From Vibrio artabrorum (lineage in GTDB: Bacteria > Pseudomonadota > Gammaproteobacteria > Enterobacterales > Vibrionaceae), in assembly GCF_024347295.1 (NCBI RefSeq), contig NZ_AP025458.1:2976001-3040000 (forward strand): a stretch of 64,000 nucleotides of DNA, written 5' to 3'. The translations under genes were made by a program, and so were the position numbers. The notes below the pieces were generated by a model that made no database searches, was not told the origin of the DNA, and was given only the letters and a program-made list of their open reading frames with translations. Below are positions 33,242 through 41,459 of the stretch, in pieces (the stretch's first letter is position 1; each line of letters begins with the position of its first letter).

Positions 33242-33667
33242 ATTGCTGATAAGTAAGGAATCGGTAATATAAATGGTGTCGGAAGGATGCTGACACGGAA
33301 CAGGAAATACCAAGGACTTGGTTATCTTCAGGACGAAGATTCGATTACTCAGGATGAATAATCGGCATGGATAGCGAAATGGACATTGAACGGACGCAAT
33401 AGTAACTAGGATGGTTGCTACTAAGGAAAGACAATGGACACCTCTGGATGAGGAAAGGACACCGCTCAAGGAACAAGTGAAGCGCGCTAACGAGGATTGT
33501 TGGCAGATCAGGATAAGATCAAGGACACCGCTAGGAAGGCGACGAAAGGAATACGCTGAAGGATAACAGCACACTATCATGGATTTGATGCATGGAGCAC
33601 ACTTAGTAGCCGGATTGCTGCGAGTAAGACTATAGACCCCGATGAGCGCAAGCTCTCGGGGTTTTTC
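33242..33667 (+). ncRNA. csrB: CsrB-type regulatory RNA sequestering CsrA
   Basis: About 420 nt between a LysE-type gene and uvrD, with no coding potential but about 27 GGA triplets on the plus strand, many as AGGA, AAGGA or CGGA, spaced about every 15 nt, the pattern CsrA binds in hairpin loops. It ends in a strong terminator (CCCCGATGAGC / GCTCTCGGGG, 33637-33661, then TTTTT). The upstream palindrome suits control by VarS/VarA, which in Vibrio cholerae drives CsrB/C/D to titrate CsrA and affect quorum sensing. The 5' end is approximate. Confidence 0.85.
33636..33667 (+). terminator. Terminator of the CsrB-type RNA
   Basis: ACCCCGA-T-GAGC stem, GCAA tetraloop, GCTC-TCGGGGT, then TTTTTCTTT. 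The GNRA-type loop and U run make it a strong intrinsic terminator. Confidence 0.92.
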
Positions 33668-33692
33668 TTTACCTATCTATTTTAGATCATTA

Positions 33693-33716
33693 AAGAGCAG
33701 CGATTAAGCTGCTCTT
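33693..33716 (-). terminator. Possible terminator of uvrD
   Basis: 9-bp perfect stem AAGAGCAGC / GCTGCTCTT (33693-33701 / 33708-33716) downstream of uvrD. The minus-strand tail is only moderately T-rich (TTTAATGATC), so termination may be weak. Confidence 0.45.
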
Positions 33717-33779
33717 GGGGTTTGTAAATCGTGGCTTATTTTCAAATACCAAACGCTTTTTACATGCAGAAGTAACAGA

Positions 33780-35954
33780 TTAAAGCTGCTCTAAACGAGC
33801 GTAAGCGGTGACTAACCATTTAATGCCTTCACCATTAAACGCGACTTGAACTCGGCTTTGTGGGCCACTTCCCTCGAAATTGATGATGGTGCCTTCACCA
33901 AACTTAGGGTGCTTAACGCGAGAACCCAAGCTAAAGCCTGTTTCGTTAAAGTTCTCTTTCACGGCGGTTTGGCTAAAACGCCCACTACTTGCAGGACGAC
34001 TCACTTGCGCCTTCATGCGTACTTCATCCAGACAGGTCTCTGGCAGTTCACGAATAAAGCGTGATGGTTTGTGGTACTTATCTTGGCCATACAAACGACG
34101 CATCTCAGCGTAAGTAATGTAAAGCTTCTCCATCGCGCGAGTCATGCCGACATAACACAGGCGACGCTCTTCCTCTAAACGCCCTGCTTCTTCTGCCGAC
34201 ATCTGGCTTGGGAACATGCCTTCTTCCACGCCGACCATGAATACCATTGGGAACTCTAGGCCTTTGGCACTGTGCAGAGTCATTAACTGTACCGCGTCAT
34301 CAAACTCATCAGCTTGACCTTCACCCGCTTCTAAAGCCGCATGCGTTAAGAATGCTGTTAGCATACTCATCTCGTCTGCTTCTTCTGGCTTTTCAAACTG
34401 ACGCGTTGCCGTTACTAATTCTTCCAAGTTCTCAATACGTGCCTTCGACTTCTCGCCCTTCTCTTGCTCGTACATCGCGAACAGACCCGACGATTTAATC
34501 ACGTGGTCGGTTTGCTCATGAAGCCTCAGTTCTACCGTATCATCTTCAAGTGCATTAATCAGTTCAATAAAGCGGCTCAAAGCACCAGCGGCACGGCCGG
34601 GTAACACTTGCTCTTCTAGCAGAGCAATACTGGCCTGCCACATGGTTTCACCACGATCACGCGCTGCAAGGCGAATCGTTTCTAACGTTTTATCGCCCAA
34701 GCCACGCGTTGGCGTATTGACGACACGTTCGAACGCTGCATCATTGCTGCGATTACTCATTAAACGCAGGTAGCTCAAGGCATCTCTGATTTCCTGACGT
34801 TCGAAGAATCGCATGCCACCATAGATTCGGTAAGGTAGCCCCCCTTGAATCAAAGCTTCTTCAAGAACACGCGATTGGGCGTTATTACGATAAAGCATCG
34901 CGGTATCTTCTAGCGCACCGCCTTTCTCTTGCCACTCTTTGATTTTGCTGACCGTGAAACGCGCTTCATCGAGCTCGTTGTAAGCTGAATATACAGAGAT
35001 TGGCTCGCCATCATTCCCATCGGTCCACAACTCTTTACCCATGCGTTCGGTGTTATTCGAGATAAGCGCGTTCGACGCCTGAAGAATGGTTTTGGTTGAA
35101 CGGTAGTTTTGTTCGAGTCGAACCGTTGACGCCCCAGGGAATTCATCCAAGAACTTCTGAATATTTTCGATTTTAGCGCCGCGCCAGCCATAGATGGATT
35201 GGTCATCATCACCCACGATCATCACGCGACAATCTGGGCCTGCCATCATACGCAGCCAAGCATACTGGATGTTGTTAGTATCTTGGAATTCGTCGACAAG
35301 AATATGCTTAAAGCGAGCTTGGTAGTGTTCGCGGATGTGTTTCTTATCGCGTAATAGTTCATGCGATCTCAACAAGATTTCCGCAAAATCGACCAAGCCT
35401 GCACGATCACATGCTTCTTGGTAAGCCGAGTAGATCTTTAACCACGTTTGAGTGATTGGATCATGGTAGGCGTCAATGTGACTTGGGCGCAGCCCTTCGT
35501 CTTTCTTGCCATTGATCCACCAAGAAGCTTGCTTGGCAGGCCACTGCTTTTCATCAAGATTTTGCGCCTTGATTAAGCGGCGTAACAAACGAATTTGATC
35601 ATCTGAATCGATAATCTGGAAATCTTCTGGCAGTTTTGCATCTAGGTAGTGAGCACGAAGGATGCGGTGACAGATACCGTGGAAGGTGCCGTTCCACATG
35701 CCGGACGAGCTCCCCATCATCAACTCTTCAATACGACCACGCATCTCTGCTGCCGCTTTGTTGGTAAAGGTAACCGACATAATAGAGAACGGTGATGCTT
35801 GCTCTACACTTTGCAGCCAAGCGATACGATGCACCAACACTCGCGTTTTACCACTGCCAGCACCTGCCAGAATAAGGAGATTTTCTAAAGGTGCCGCGAC
35901 CGCCTCACGTTGTTTATCGTTGAGGCCATCGAGTAAAAGCGAAGGATCGATCAT
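33780..35954 (-). CDS. uvrD: DNA helicase II UvrD
   Basis: 724 residues. 3'-5' SF1 helicase for nucleotide-excision and mismatch repair. Walker A is AGAGSGKT (30-37); VDEFQDTNNIQY is motif II, GDDDQSIYGWRGA motif III, and TLHSAKGLEFPMVF and VGMTRAMEKLYIT motifs V and VI. The C-terminal tail (about 670-724) has the Tudor-like stretch GSRVKHPKFGEGTIINFEG that contacts RNA polymerase. A LexA-like box lies just upstream. Confidence 0.97.
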   Translation of the reverse strand: MIDPSLLLDGLNDKQREAVAAPLENLLILAGAGSGKTRVLVHRIAWLQSVEQASPFSIMSVTFTNKAAAEMRGRIEELMMGSSSGMWNGTFHGICHRILRAHYLDAKLPEDFQIIDSDDQIRLLRRLIKAQNLDEKQWPAKQASWWINGKKDEGLRPSHIDAYHDPITQTWLKIYSAYQEACDRAGLVDFAEILLRSHELLRDKKHIREHYQARFKHILVDEFQDTNNIQYAWLRMMAGPDCRVMIVGDDDQSIYGWRGAKIENIQKFLDEFPGASTVRLEQNYRSTKTILQASNALISNNTERMGKELWTDGNDGEPISVYSAYNELDEARFTVSKIKEWQEKGGALEDTAMLYRNNAQSRVLEEALIQGGLPYRIYGGMRFFERQEIRDALSYLRLMSNRSNDAAFERVVNTPTRGLGDKTLETIRLAARDRGETMWQASIALLEEQVLPGRAAGALSRFIELINALEDDTVELRLHEQTDHVIKSSGLFAMYEQEKGEKSKARIENLEELVTATRQFEKPEEADEMSMLTAFLTHAALEAGEGQADEFDDAVQLMTLHSAKGLEFPMVFMVGVEEGMFPSQMSAEEAGRLEEERRLCYVGMTRAMEKLYITYAEMRRLYGQDKYHKPSRFIRELPETCLDEVRMKAQVSRPASSGRFSQTAVKENFNETGFSLGSRVKHPKFGEGTIINFEGSGPQSRVQVAFNGEGIKWLVTAYARLEQL

Positions 35955-35969
35955 TGGATATGCTCACTA

Positions 35970-35985
35970 CTGGGTATTTATACAT
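35970..35985 (-). promoter_or_regulatory. Probable LexA (SOS) box of uvrD
   Basis: On the minus strand ATGTATAAATACCCAG, one base from the CTG-N10-CAG consensus and very like the E. coli uvrD box (CTGTATATATACCCAG). It lies 16-31 bp upstream of the start codon. Confidence 0.65.
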
Positions 35986-36157
35986 AAAAGTTGATTATAA
36001 CCTAAACACTAAGCTGCGTTTAGGGTAATACGAAGAAAAAGCCATCAAAAAATAGCACATTAAAATCATAAACTTAAATACAAGAACCTCATTGGTAATG
36101 ATGTTTTTCATCATACGATGAAATTATTTCCCGGTTGTTCCTCTCTTTTTTAGTAAG

Positions 36158-36190
36158 CAAGTTAACAATTCATTAACTTGCGATATAACA
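36158..36190 (+). promoter_or_regulatory. Promoter and palindromic operator of the bufferin-type operon
   Basis: Perfect 8-bp inverted repeat CAAGTTAA (36158-36165) and TTAACTTG (36173-36180) with a 7-nt spacer. A candidate promoter, -35 TTAACA (36162-36167), 16-bp spacer, -10 TATAAC (36184-36189), overlaps it, so a bound regulator could block polymerase. A second short palindrome, TTTCATC-ATAC-GATGAAA (36106-36123), lies 35 bp further upstream. The cognate regulator is unknown. Confidence 0.5.
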
Positions 36191-36217
36191 ATACTATCAA
36201 GTCTAGAGGGAATGACG

Positions 36218-36478
36218 ATGAAAAATTCTAATCTTGCTATTACAGCAGCAATCACAAGCGTACTCGCGTTCGGTGGTGCAGTGCTTACATCGGCACCTGC
36301 AGCCGCCGCAGAAAAAGAAAAATGCTACGGCGTGGCAAAAGCTGGCCAAAATGATTGTGCAACCAAAACAAGTTCATGTGCGGGTACAGCCAAAGAAGAC
36401 AACCAATCCGATGCCTTCGTGGTCGTTCCTAAAGGACTGTGTGGCAAGTTATCAGGTGGCAACACTCAATCATCATAA
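36218..36478 (+). CDS. bufA: Bufferin-type copper-binding RiPP precursor (DUF2282)
   Basis: 86 residues from ATG 36218 (GAGGG 8 nt upstream; the ATG at 36212 is too close). A signal peptide (about 1-31, ending SAPAAAA) is kept on, then a short mature part with four cysteines: C36 ([10 protein letters not shown]), C47, C54 and C75. This is the DUF2282/BufA1 pattern, in which an MNIO enzyme converts cysteines to thiooxazoles that chelate copper in the periplasm. The family assignment is firm; copper as ligand is inferred from other species. Confidence 0.85.
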   Translation: MKNSNLAITAAITSVLAFGGAVLTSAPAAAAEKEKCYGVAKAGQNDCATKTSSCAGTAKEDNQSDAFVVVPKGLCGKLSGGNTQSS

Positions 36479-36542
36479 TTAAGCTGCTGAGCATGGTGAG
36501 CTGACATTCAGCTCACCTCCACTTCTTGTTAGGAGAATCGTT

Positions 36543-37403
36543 GTGACTCAAACTCTTCACCCCAACGCAGGGGTTGGCCTTAGAACACCGCACTTGGACT
36601 TCTTTAGCCAAAATCCAGCCTTAGTAAGTTGGTTAGAAGTTCACAGCGAGAACTACTTCTTCGCTCAATCACCGCAACGCCAACAACTCAGAGAAATTCG
36701 GCGCGCACGCAACATCAGTTGTCACGGTGTAGGACTGTCTCTCGGTTCTGTTGAGCGCATCAATCAACATCATCTGATGCAATTAAAAGACCTGATTGAT
36801 GATATCGACCCCTTCTTGGTTTCTGATCATCTCAGCTGGAGCCAGACTGGCGGGCATTACTTTAATGACTTGTTACCGCTGCCTTATACCGAAGAAGCGC
36901 TAGACATCTTTTGTCGCAATGTCATCGAAGTTCAAGACAGCCTGCAACGCCCTATGCTGATTGAGAACCCATCGAGCTACCTTGCCTTCAAACACTCAAC
37001 CATCCCTGAGTGGGAATTTTTAGCCGAGGTACAGAAGCGTACCGAGTGTCGCCTACTGCTCGATTTCAATAATATTTTTGTCTCATCTTTTAATCATAAC
37101 TTCAGCTGTGAAGAGTATCTAAGGGGAATACCGGCAGACAAAGTGGAAGAGATTCACTTGGCAGGCTTCACTAAGAAGACACTCGAACAAGGTGAGATCT
37201 GGATAGACACCCACAGCAAGCCTGTCTGCGATGAAGTGTGGCAACTGTACACCCAATGGATAGAACAACATGGTTCACGCCATACCTTGATAGAGTGGGA
37301 TTTAGATATCCCTGAACCACAAATCTTATTGGCTGAGGCTGCCAAAGCCAGTGAGCGCTTGTATCAACAAGACATCATCAATCAAAGGAGTCGCGCCTCA
37401 TGA
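36543..37403 (+). CDS. bufB: MNIO (DUF692) iron oxidase of the bufferin type
   Basis: 286 residues starting at a GTG. TIM-barrel multinuclear iron oxidase of the MbnB/BufB family that installs oxazolone/thiooxazole rings on precursor cysteines. Conserved metal-site residues are visible: H34/E36/N37 in EVHSENYF, H61 in SCHGVGLSLGS, D95/H96, E141/N142 in IENPSSYL, D174/N176 in LLDFNN, H205 in EIHLAGF, and D222/H224. It follows the precursor by 64 bp and overlaps the next gene by 4 bp. Confidence 0.9.
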   Translation: MTQTLHPNAGVGLRTPHLDFFSQNPALVSWLEVHSENYFFAQSPQRQQLREIRRARNISCHGVGLSLGSVERINQHHLMQLKDLIDDIDPFLVSDHLSWSQTGGHYFNDLLPLPYTEEALDIFCRNVIEVQDSLQRPMLIENPSSYLAFKHSTIPEWEFLAEVQKRTECRLLLDFNNIFVSSFNHNFSCEEYLRGIPADKVEEIHLAGFTKKTLEQGEIWIDTHSKPVCDEVWQLYTQWIEQHGSRHTLIEWDLDIPEPQILLAEAAKASERLYQQDIINQRSRAS

Positions 37404-38167
37404 GTCACTCCCTAGCAGAAGTTCAATTGGAGTTTGCTAACGCCCTACGCTATCAAAACAATGGTGAGCACTGCGACATAGTGAGCGACCACTTTACCGA
37501 TGAACAGCGCATCCAAATTTACCGCAATAACTTTGTGATTAGCTTGAGCGAAGTACTCGCGGCAACCTACCCACTCACCGAGATGTTAGTCGGCGAAGAG
37601 TGCTTCCAGCAGATGGCTCGTCAGCATATCTTACGTTATCCATCAACCACTGGTGATGTCAGCGGTTACGGAGAACATTTTGCACAAACCATCCAAACCT
37701 TTCCTGCGGTTATTGAGGCAGCACCTTATCTTGCTGAAGTGGCTTTGTATGAATGGCAAAAAGACAGCTTGGTGAGGTGTCTTTCAAAATCACATATCGA
37801 CCAACGTCCTCTTGCTGGTTTAGCTGATGTGCCACCAGAGCAACAAGGCGCTTTAGTCTTTCATCTCAAAGATTCTATAACGCTCATTCATTCGAGCTAT
37901 ACGATTATCGGACTTGAACACGCTATCTATCAGCAACAACTCGATGGATTAGACATTAACCAACCTGAGTATGGGGTGTTAATACGAGCGGAGAATGCTC
38001 AGATTGAGAGTCATCACTTGAGTGAAGAATGCCATCAACTACTGCGCGAATTTCAATCAGGCCAAATGCTCGCAGCGATAGATCCTTCATTACTACAACA
38101 TCTGAATGCTGTCATGGCACTTAACGTCATCTCAGGCTTTTCAATCAATGCCGAATTGGAGACATAA
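37400..38167 (+). CDS. bufC: MNIO partner protein (DUF2063, MbnC/BufC-like)
   Basis: 255 residues. The N-terminal DUF2063 region (about 5-100: RIQIYRNNFVISLSEVLAATYPLTEMLVGEE) is the precursor-recognition partner of MNIO enzymes, although databases often call it a DNA-binding domain. The rest is less conserved. The start overlaps the bufB stop (ATGA), showing tight coupling, as expected for a heterodimer. Confidence 0.88.
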   Translation: MSHSLAEVQLEFANALRYQNNGEHCDIVSDHFTDEQRIQIYRNNFVISLSEVLAATYPLTEMLVGEECFQQMARQHILRYPSTTGDVSGYGEHFAQTIQTFPAVIEAAPYLAEVALYEWQKDSLVRCLSKSHIDQRPLAGLADVPPEQQGALVFHLKDSITLIHSSYTIIGLEHAIYQQQLDGLDINQPEYGVLIRAENAQIESHHLSEECHQLLREFQSGQMLAAIDPSLLQHLNAVMALNVISGFSINAELET

Positions 38168-38168
38168 T

Positions 38169-38627
38169 ATGGATAACAACACAGTCACGAACATGATGGC
38201 TCAATACGACCGTTTGATTGAGAAATCACAGGCACTCTTTGTTCCGGTGCTACTGCTATTTTGTCGCCTATGGGTGGCGTGGGTATTCTTTAATTCTGGC
38301 CTCACCAAAATAGCGACTTGGGATAGCACTCTTTACTTGTTTGAGTTGGAATACCACGTGCCACTGCTACCTTGGGAGTTAGCCGCCTACATGGGTACCG
38401 CAGCTGAATTGATTCTGCCGGTATTCTTGGTGCTTGGCCTATTAACACGACCTATGGCAGCGCTGCTGTTCGTTTTCAATATCATTGCGGTCGTGTCTTA
38501 CCCAGTATTATGGGCGCAAGGCTTCTATGATCATCAGTTGTGGGGATTAATGATTCTTATCGTCGTGGTATGGGGCGCTGGGCCATTCTCACTTGATAGA
38601 ATTTTGAAAGCACAGTTTAGAGGTTAG
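38169..38627 (+). CDS. DoxX-family membrane protein of the bufferin cassette
   Basis: 152 residues with four membrane segments (FVPVLLLFCRLWVAWVFFNSGLTKI; LAAYMGTAAELILPVFLVLGLLTRP; ALLFVFNIIAVVSYPVLWA; WGLMILIVVVWGAGPFSLD). GGAG precedes the chosen ATG, one base after the bufC stop. DoxX proteins close several bufferin-type operons (sometimes named BufD); their role, perhaps quinone-linked electron supply for precursor maturation, is unproven. Confidence 0.88.
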   Translation: MDNNTVTNMMAQYDRLIEKSQALFVPVLLLFCRLWVAWVFFNSGLTKIATWDSTLYLFELEYHVPLLPWELAAYMGTAAELILPVFLVLGLLTRPMAALLFVFNIIAVVSYPVLWAQGFYDHQLWGLMILIVVVWGAGPFSLDRILKAQFRG

Positions 38628-38670
38628 AACGAAATTCCATTGGTATTATATTGATATACCCCAAAACACA

Positions 38671-38700
38671 AAAAACCACTCAATTGAGTGGTTTCTTTTT
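38671..38700. terminator. Terminator of the bufferin-type operon
   Basis: Perfect palindrome AAACCACTC-AATT-GAGTGGTTT (38673-38694) followed by TCTTTTT on the plus strand and A-rich on the other; usable also by the convergent 93-residue gene. Confidence 0.85.
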
Positions 38701-38712
38701 AACTGGGATAAA

Positions 38713-38994
38713 CTACTTATTAAGAAAAGCTTGTAACTCTTCAGCAGAGATACCTTGCTCAGCTAGCTCTTTTGCTAGTAGCTGAACCTGCTCACCCTTA
38801 CGAGACTCTACCACACGCTGAAATTGGTAAATGATGTCTCGCAAAGTATCGATTGGAACTTGTTTTGCCGCACTGCGAATACGCTCTTCACTTTGGTTGC
38901 CTAGCTCTTTCAGCAGTTTACCAAACATGACCTTTTCAGGTGCATCTTCCATTTGTTCTAAGACGCGCGCCATTTCGTAGGTTGTTAATGACAT
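38713..38994 (-). CDS. Unknown small helical protein
   Basis: 93 residues, almost wholly helical and charged, no signal peptide or membrane segment (TTYEMARVLEQMEDAPEKVMFGKLLKEL...). The C-terminal KELAEQGISAEELQAFL resembles a short helical hairpin. I do not recognise the family. Convergent with the bufferin operon; monocistronic. A real gene is supported by codon pattern, start context and a good terminator. Confidence 0.6.
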   Translation of the reverse strand: MSLTTYEMARVLEQMEDAPEKVMFGKLLKELGNQSEERIRSAAKQVPIDTLRDIIYQFQRVVESRKGEQVQLLAKELAEQGISAEELQAFLNK

Positions 38995-39096
38995 AACAGT
39001 ATTTTCCGTTGGGGACTAACGTTTCAATGAGTAACAAATATACCATGTTTTAACGTTTCGCAAACCGTCATTTGTATATTTTGTCTCTGTTGAGAC

Positions 39097-40362
39097 TTAC
39101 GCCTTAGCAAACGTCGCGTGCCACGACTTACCCGCTTTGCTAGTGAGCACTAACAATGCTGGAACAATTAGGAACATTTGCAGCGCAATCATCACTTGAG
39201 ACGTTAAATCAAAACGTTGCATGGTACCGACTAATAGTCCAGAGCCACTCATTTGAAACAAGCCAAGCAGTGCAGCGGCAGTCCCCGCTCGGTCACCGAA
39301 AGGTTCAAGCGCCTTACCTGCCGCCGCACCGAGAATCCAAGCAAAACCCACTGAAGATAAAAAGATTGGCAACATGAATGCTATCGCGCTAGCGTGGTCA
39401 GCAAGCACTAACATAATCACGCCCGCTAGCCCCAATGTTGAGATACCAATAACCAGTGCTTTATAAGTGCCAAAACGGTCCATAAATTTTGGAGCAGTGA
39501 AAGCGGCAGCAATGTTAATCGCGGCATTCACACCAAACCAGAAAGTAAATTCATTCATGGTCAAACCTAGATTTTCCATCAACACAACCGGGGCCGAGGT
39601 TACATAAGCGAGGATGACCGCCATCGCCATCAGACACAAGGTTGCGTGGAAAAGGAATGATGGTGTTTTCAATACTGACCAGTATCGCTCAAGCTTGAAC
39701 ACCGCCACCTTTTCTGTCGTCGGATTAGACTCTCTCATCTGGAAAAACAAAATGATGCCAACCACGACAGCGAAAACAGCCATAAAGCTGAAGTTCGATC
39801 GCCAACCAAACTGTTGAGTTAGCCAAGCACCAAGAATCGGTGCTAACGCTGGAATAAAGCAAATTGCACCATTCAGATAACTGATCATGCGACCACTCTT
39901 TGCTGGGCCAAATAGATCGCGAACCGTTGCAAAGGCCGCTACAGAAGTCGCACAAGCGCCTAAGCCTTGTAGCAGCCGAGCCATTAGCATCATATCTATC
40001 GATTGAGCTGCCCACGCCAAGCAAGCGCTCAATGCATAGATACTAACACCTCCCAATGCAACGGTTCGACGTCCTAACTTATCAGCCAAGGGGCCTGCAA
40101 ATAGTTGGCCGACACCCATAGCAAATAAAAACCAAGTAATCGTATCTTGTGCTCGAGCATGTTCCACGTGAAACGCTGTCGATATTTGTGGCAGTGCAGG
40201 TAAATAGATATCAATAGCCAGAGGACTAAATAGAACCAGCATTGCCAATAAAGCAACCTGCAGTTTACTAGGGGTTGGAAGCGCGTTAGAAGGCACAAGA
40301 TTATCCGTATGAGTTAATTTAGCGGCATAATACCCAACTAAAGATATGAACAAAAATGGCAT
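39097..40362 (-). CDS. Bcr/CflA-family drug exporter (MFS)
   Basis: About 12 membrane segments. MFS drug:H+ antiporter of the Bcr/CflA group, with LFSPLAIDIYLPALPQI in the first segment and loop motif GPLADKLGRRTVALGG. The start is uncertain: the frame opens at 40419, but that overlaps the divergent LysR gene, so ATG 40362 (MPFLFISLV, weak ribosome site) or a later GTG in NLVPSNALPT is more likely. The gene contains a parS site. The adjacent LysR regulator probably controls it. Confidence 0.85.
   Translation of the reverse strand: MPFLFISLVGYYAAKLTHTDNLVPSNALPTPSKLQVALLAMLVLFSPLAIDIYLPALPQISTAFHVEHARAQDTITWFLFAMGVGQLFAGPLADKLGRRTVALGGVSIYALSACLAWAAQSIDMMLMARLLQGLGACATSVAAFATVRDLFGPAKSGRMISYLNGAICFIPALAPILGAWLTQQFGWRSNFSFMAVFAVVVGIILFFQMRESNPTTEKVAVFKLERYWSVLKTPSFLFHATLCLMAMAVILAYVTSAPVVLMENLGLTMNEFTFWFGVNAAINIAAAFTAPKFMDRFGTYKALVIGISTLGLAGVIMLVLADHASAIAFMLPIFLSSVGFAWILGAAAGKALEPFGDRAGTAAALLGLFQMSGSGLLVGTMQRFDLTSQVMIALQMFLIVPALLVLTSKAGKSWHATFAKA
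40160..40175 (+). other. parS site 1 (ParB binding), one mismatch
   Basis: TGTTCCACGTGAAACG matches the 16-bp ParB site TGTTCCACGTGAAACA at 15 of 16 positions, inside the Bcr/CflA gene. Confidence 0.75.
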
Positions 40363-40397
40363 ATACTCATTAGCATTATTCCAAATAGGAAACTCAC

Positions 40398-41339
40398 ATG
40401 AATATAGAGAAACTGTCACGCCTCGATTTAAACCTACTCGTTTGCCTACAGGTGCTGATGGAAGAGCTGAGCGTCACACGTACCGCGCATCGATTGTGTT
40501 TGAGCCAATCGGCAGTGAGCAAATCACTAGCCAAGCTTCGTGAGCAGTTTAATGATCCCCTTTTCACGCGAAGCGCTCATGGCCTGCGGCCAACACCGAA
40601 GGCGGTTTTTCTCAAGCCTCGACTAGAAACCTTGATCAATCAACTCGAAGTGCTCACTCAGCCTGAGACATTCATTCCCAATAACAGCGACCACAGCTTT
40701 CACATCGCTGCCGTTGAGAGTGTTTACCCACTGATTCTTCCGCACTTCTTACCAGCAATATTTCGACAAGCACCTAAGGTCAATATCAACACCCACGCGT
40801 GGACCGAGCAAACCTTTAAGAAGCTACAGCTTGGCGAGTTAGATATTGGACTGACCGGCAAAGATATCGACATTAACGATGCACGTTTAACCATGCTGCC
40901 GCCAGACGACATCTGCGAGCAAGAGATCTATCGCGATGCACAGATGTGTGTGTTAAGACGCAACCACCCCGCTCTGAATGGTAAATGGGATCTAGAAACC
41001 TACCTTGCGCAGCGCCATGTACAAGTAAGATGTGATGGTAACGATCGTTGGTTGCTGGATTACAAACTTGCCGACCTTGGTCAGCAACGTGATATCGCAA
41101 TTTCAGTTCCAGACTTCAATAGTGCGGCAAGCTTGTGCACCTACACCGACTTTGTTTTTACCGCACCCAGTCATTTCACTTACCTTGTCGCCAAGCAGCT
41201 GGACTTAGTGGTTGTGCCTTTACCCATGGAGTTTCCACCGATGGCATACACCCTTTTTTGGCATCGTGATAGAGAAAACGATCCAGCCTTATCTTGGCTG
41301 CGGGATATCATTAAAGAAAAAACCCTGCATCTTAGATAA
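40398..41339 (+). CDS. LysR-family transcriptional regulator
   Basis: 313 residues. N-terminal winged helix-turn-helix (LDLNLLVCLQVLMEELSVTRTAHRL...SQSAVSKSLAKLRE, about 9-53) and a C-terminal effector-binding domain. AGGAAACTCACATG gives a clear start. Divergent from the Bcr/CflA exporter with a very short gap; LysR proteins commonly control the divergent neighbour. The inducer is unknown. Confidence 0.9.
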   Translation: MNIEKLSRLDLNLLVCLQVLMEELSVTRTAHRLCLSQSAVSKSLAKLREQFNDPLFTRSAHGLRPTPKAVFLKPRLETLINQLEVLTQPETFIPNNSDHSFHIAAVESVYPLILPHFLPAIFRQAPKVNINTHAWTEQTFKKLQLGELDIGLTGKDIDINDARLTMLPPDDICEQEIYRDAQMCVLRRNHPALNGKWDLETYLAQRHVQVRCDGNDRWLLDYKLADLGQQRDIAISVPDFNSAASLCTYTDFVFTAPSHFTYLVAKQLDLVVVPLPMEFPPMAYTLFWHRDRENDPALSWLRDIIKEKTLHLR

Positions 41340-41459
41340 AAATGGCGCACAGCATTTGCAGCAAACGAACAAAAGCGCTAGCTTATTGGCCTAAAGTCCC
41401 CTCACATCGCTATCTAGTGTGAGTGTTAACAAGGACCCTAACAATAAGGATAAACACCG

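Noticed and set aside
33233..33580. 115-codon minus-strand frame in the gap before uvrD
   Set aside because: It is the antisense of the GGA-rich CsrB-type RNA; no ribosome site, cysteine/serine-rich nonsense composition.
36234..36482. 82-codon frame overlapping the bufferin precursor in another frame
   Set aside because: Glutamine-rich shadow of the precursor gene; the precursor frame has the signal peptide, cysteine pattern and ribosome site.
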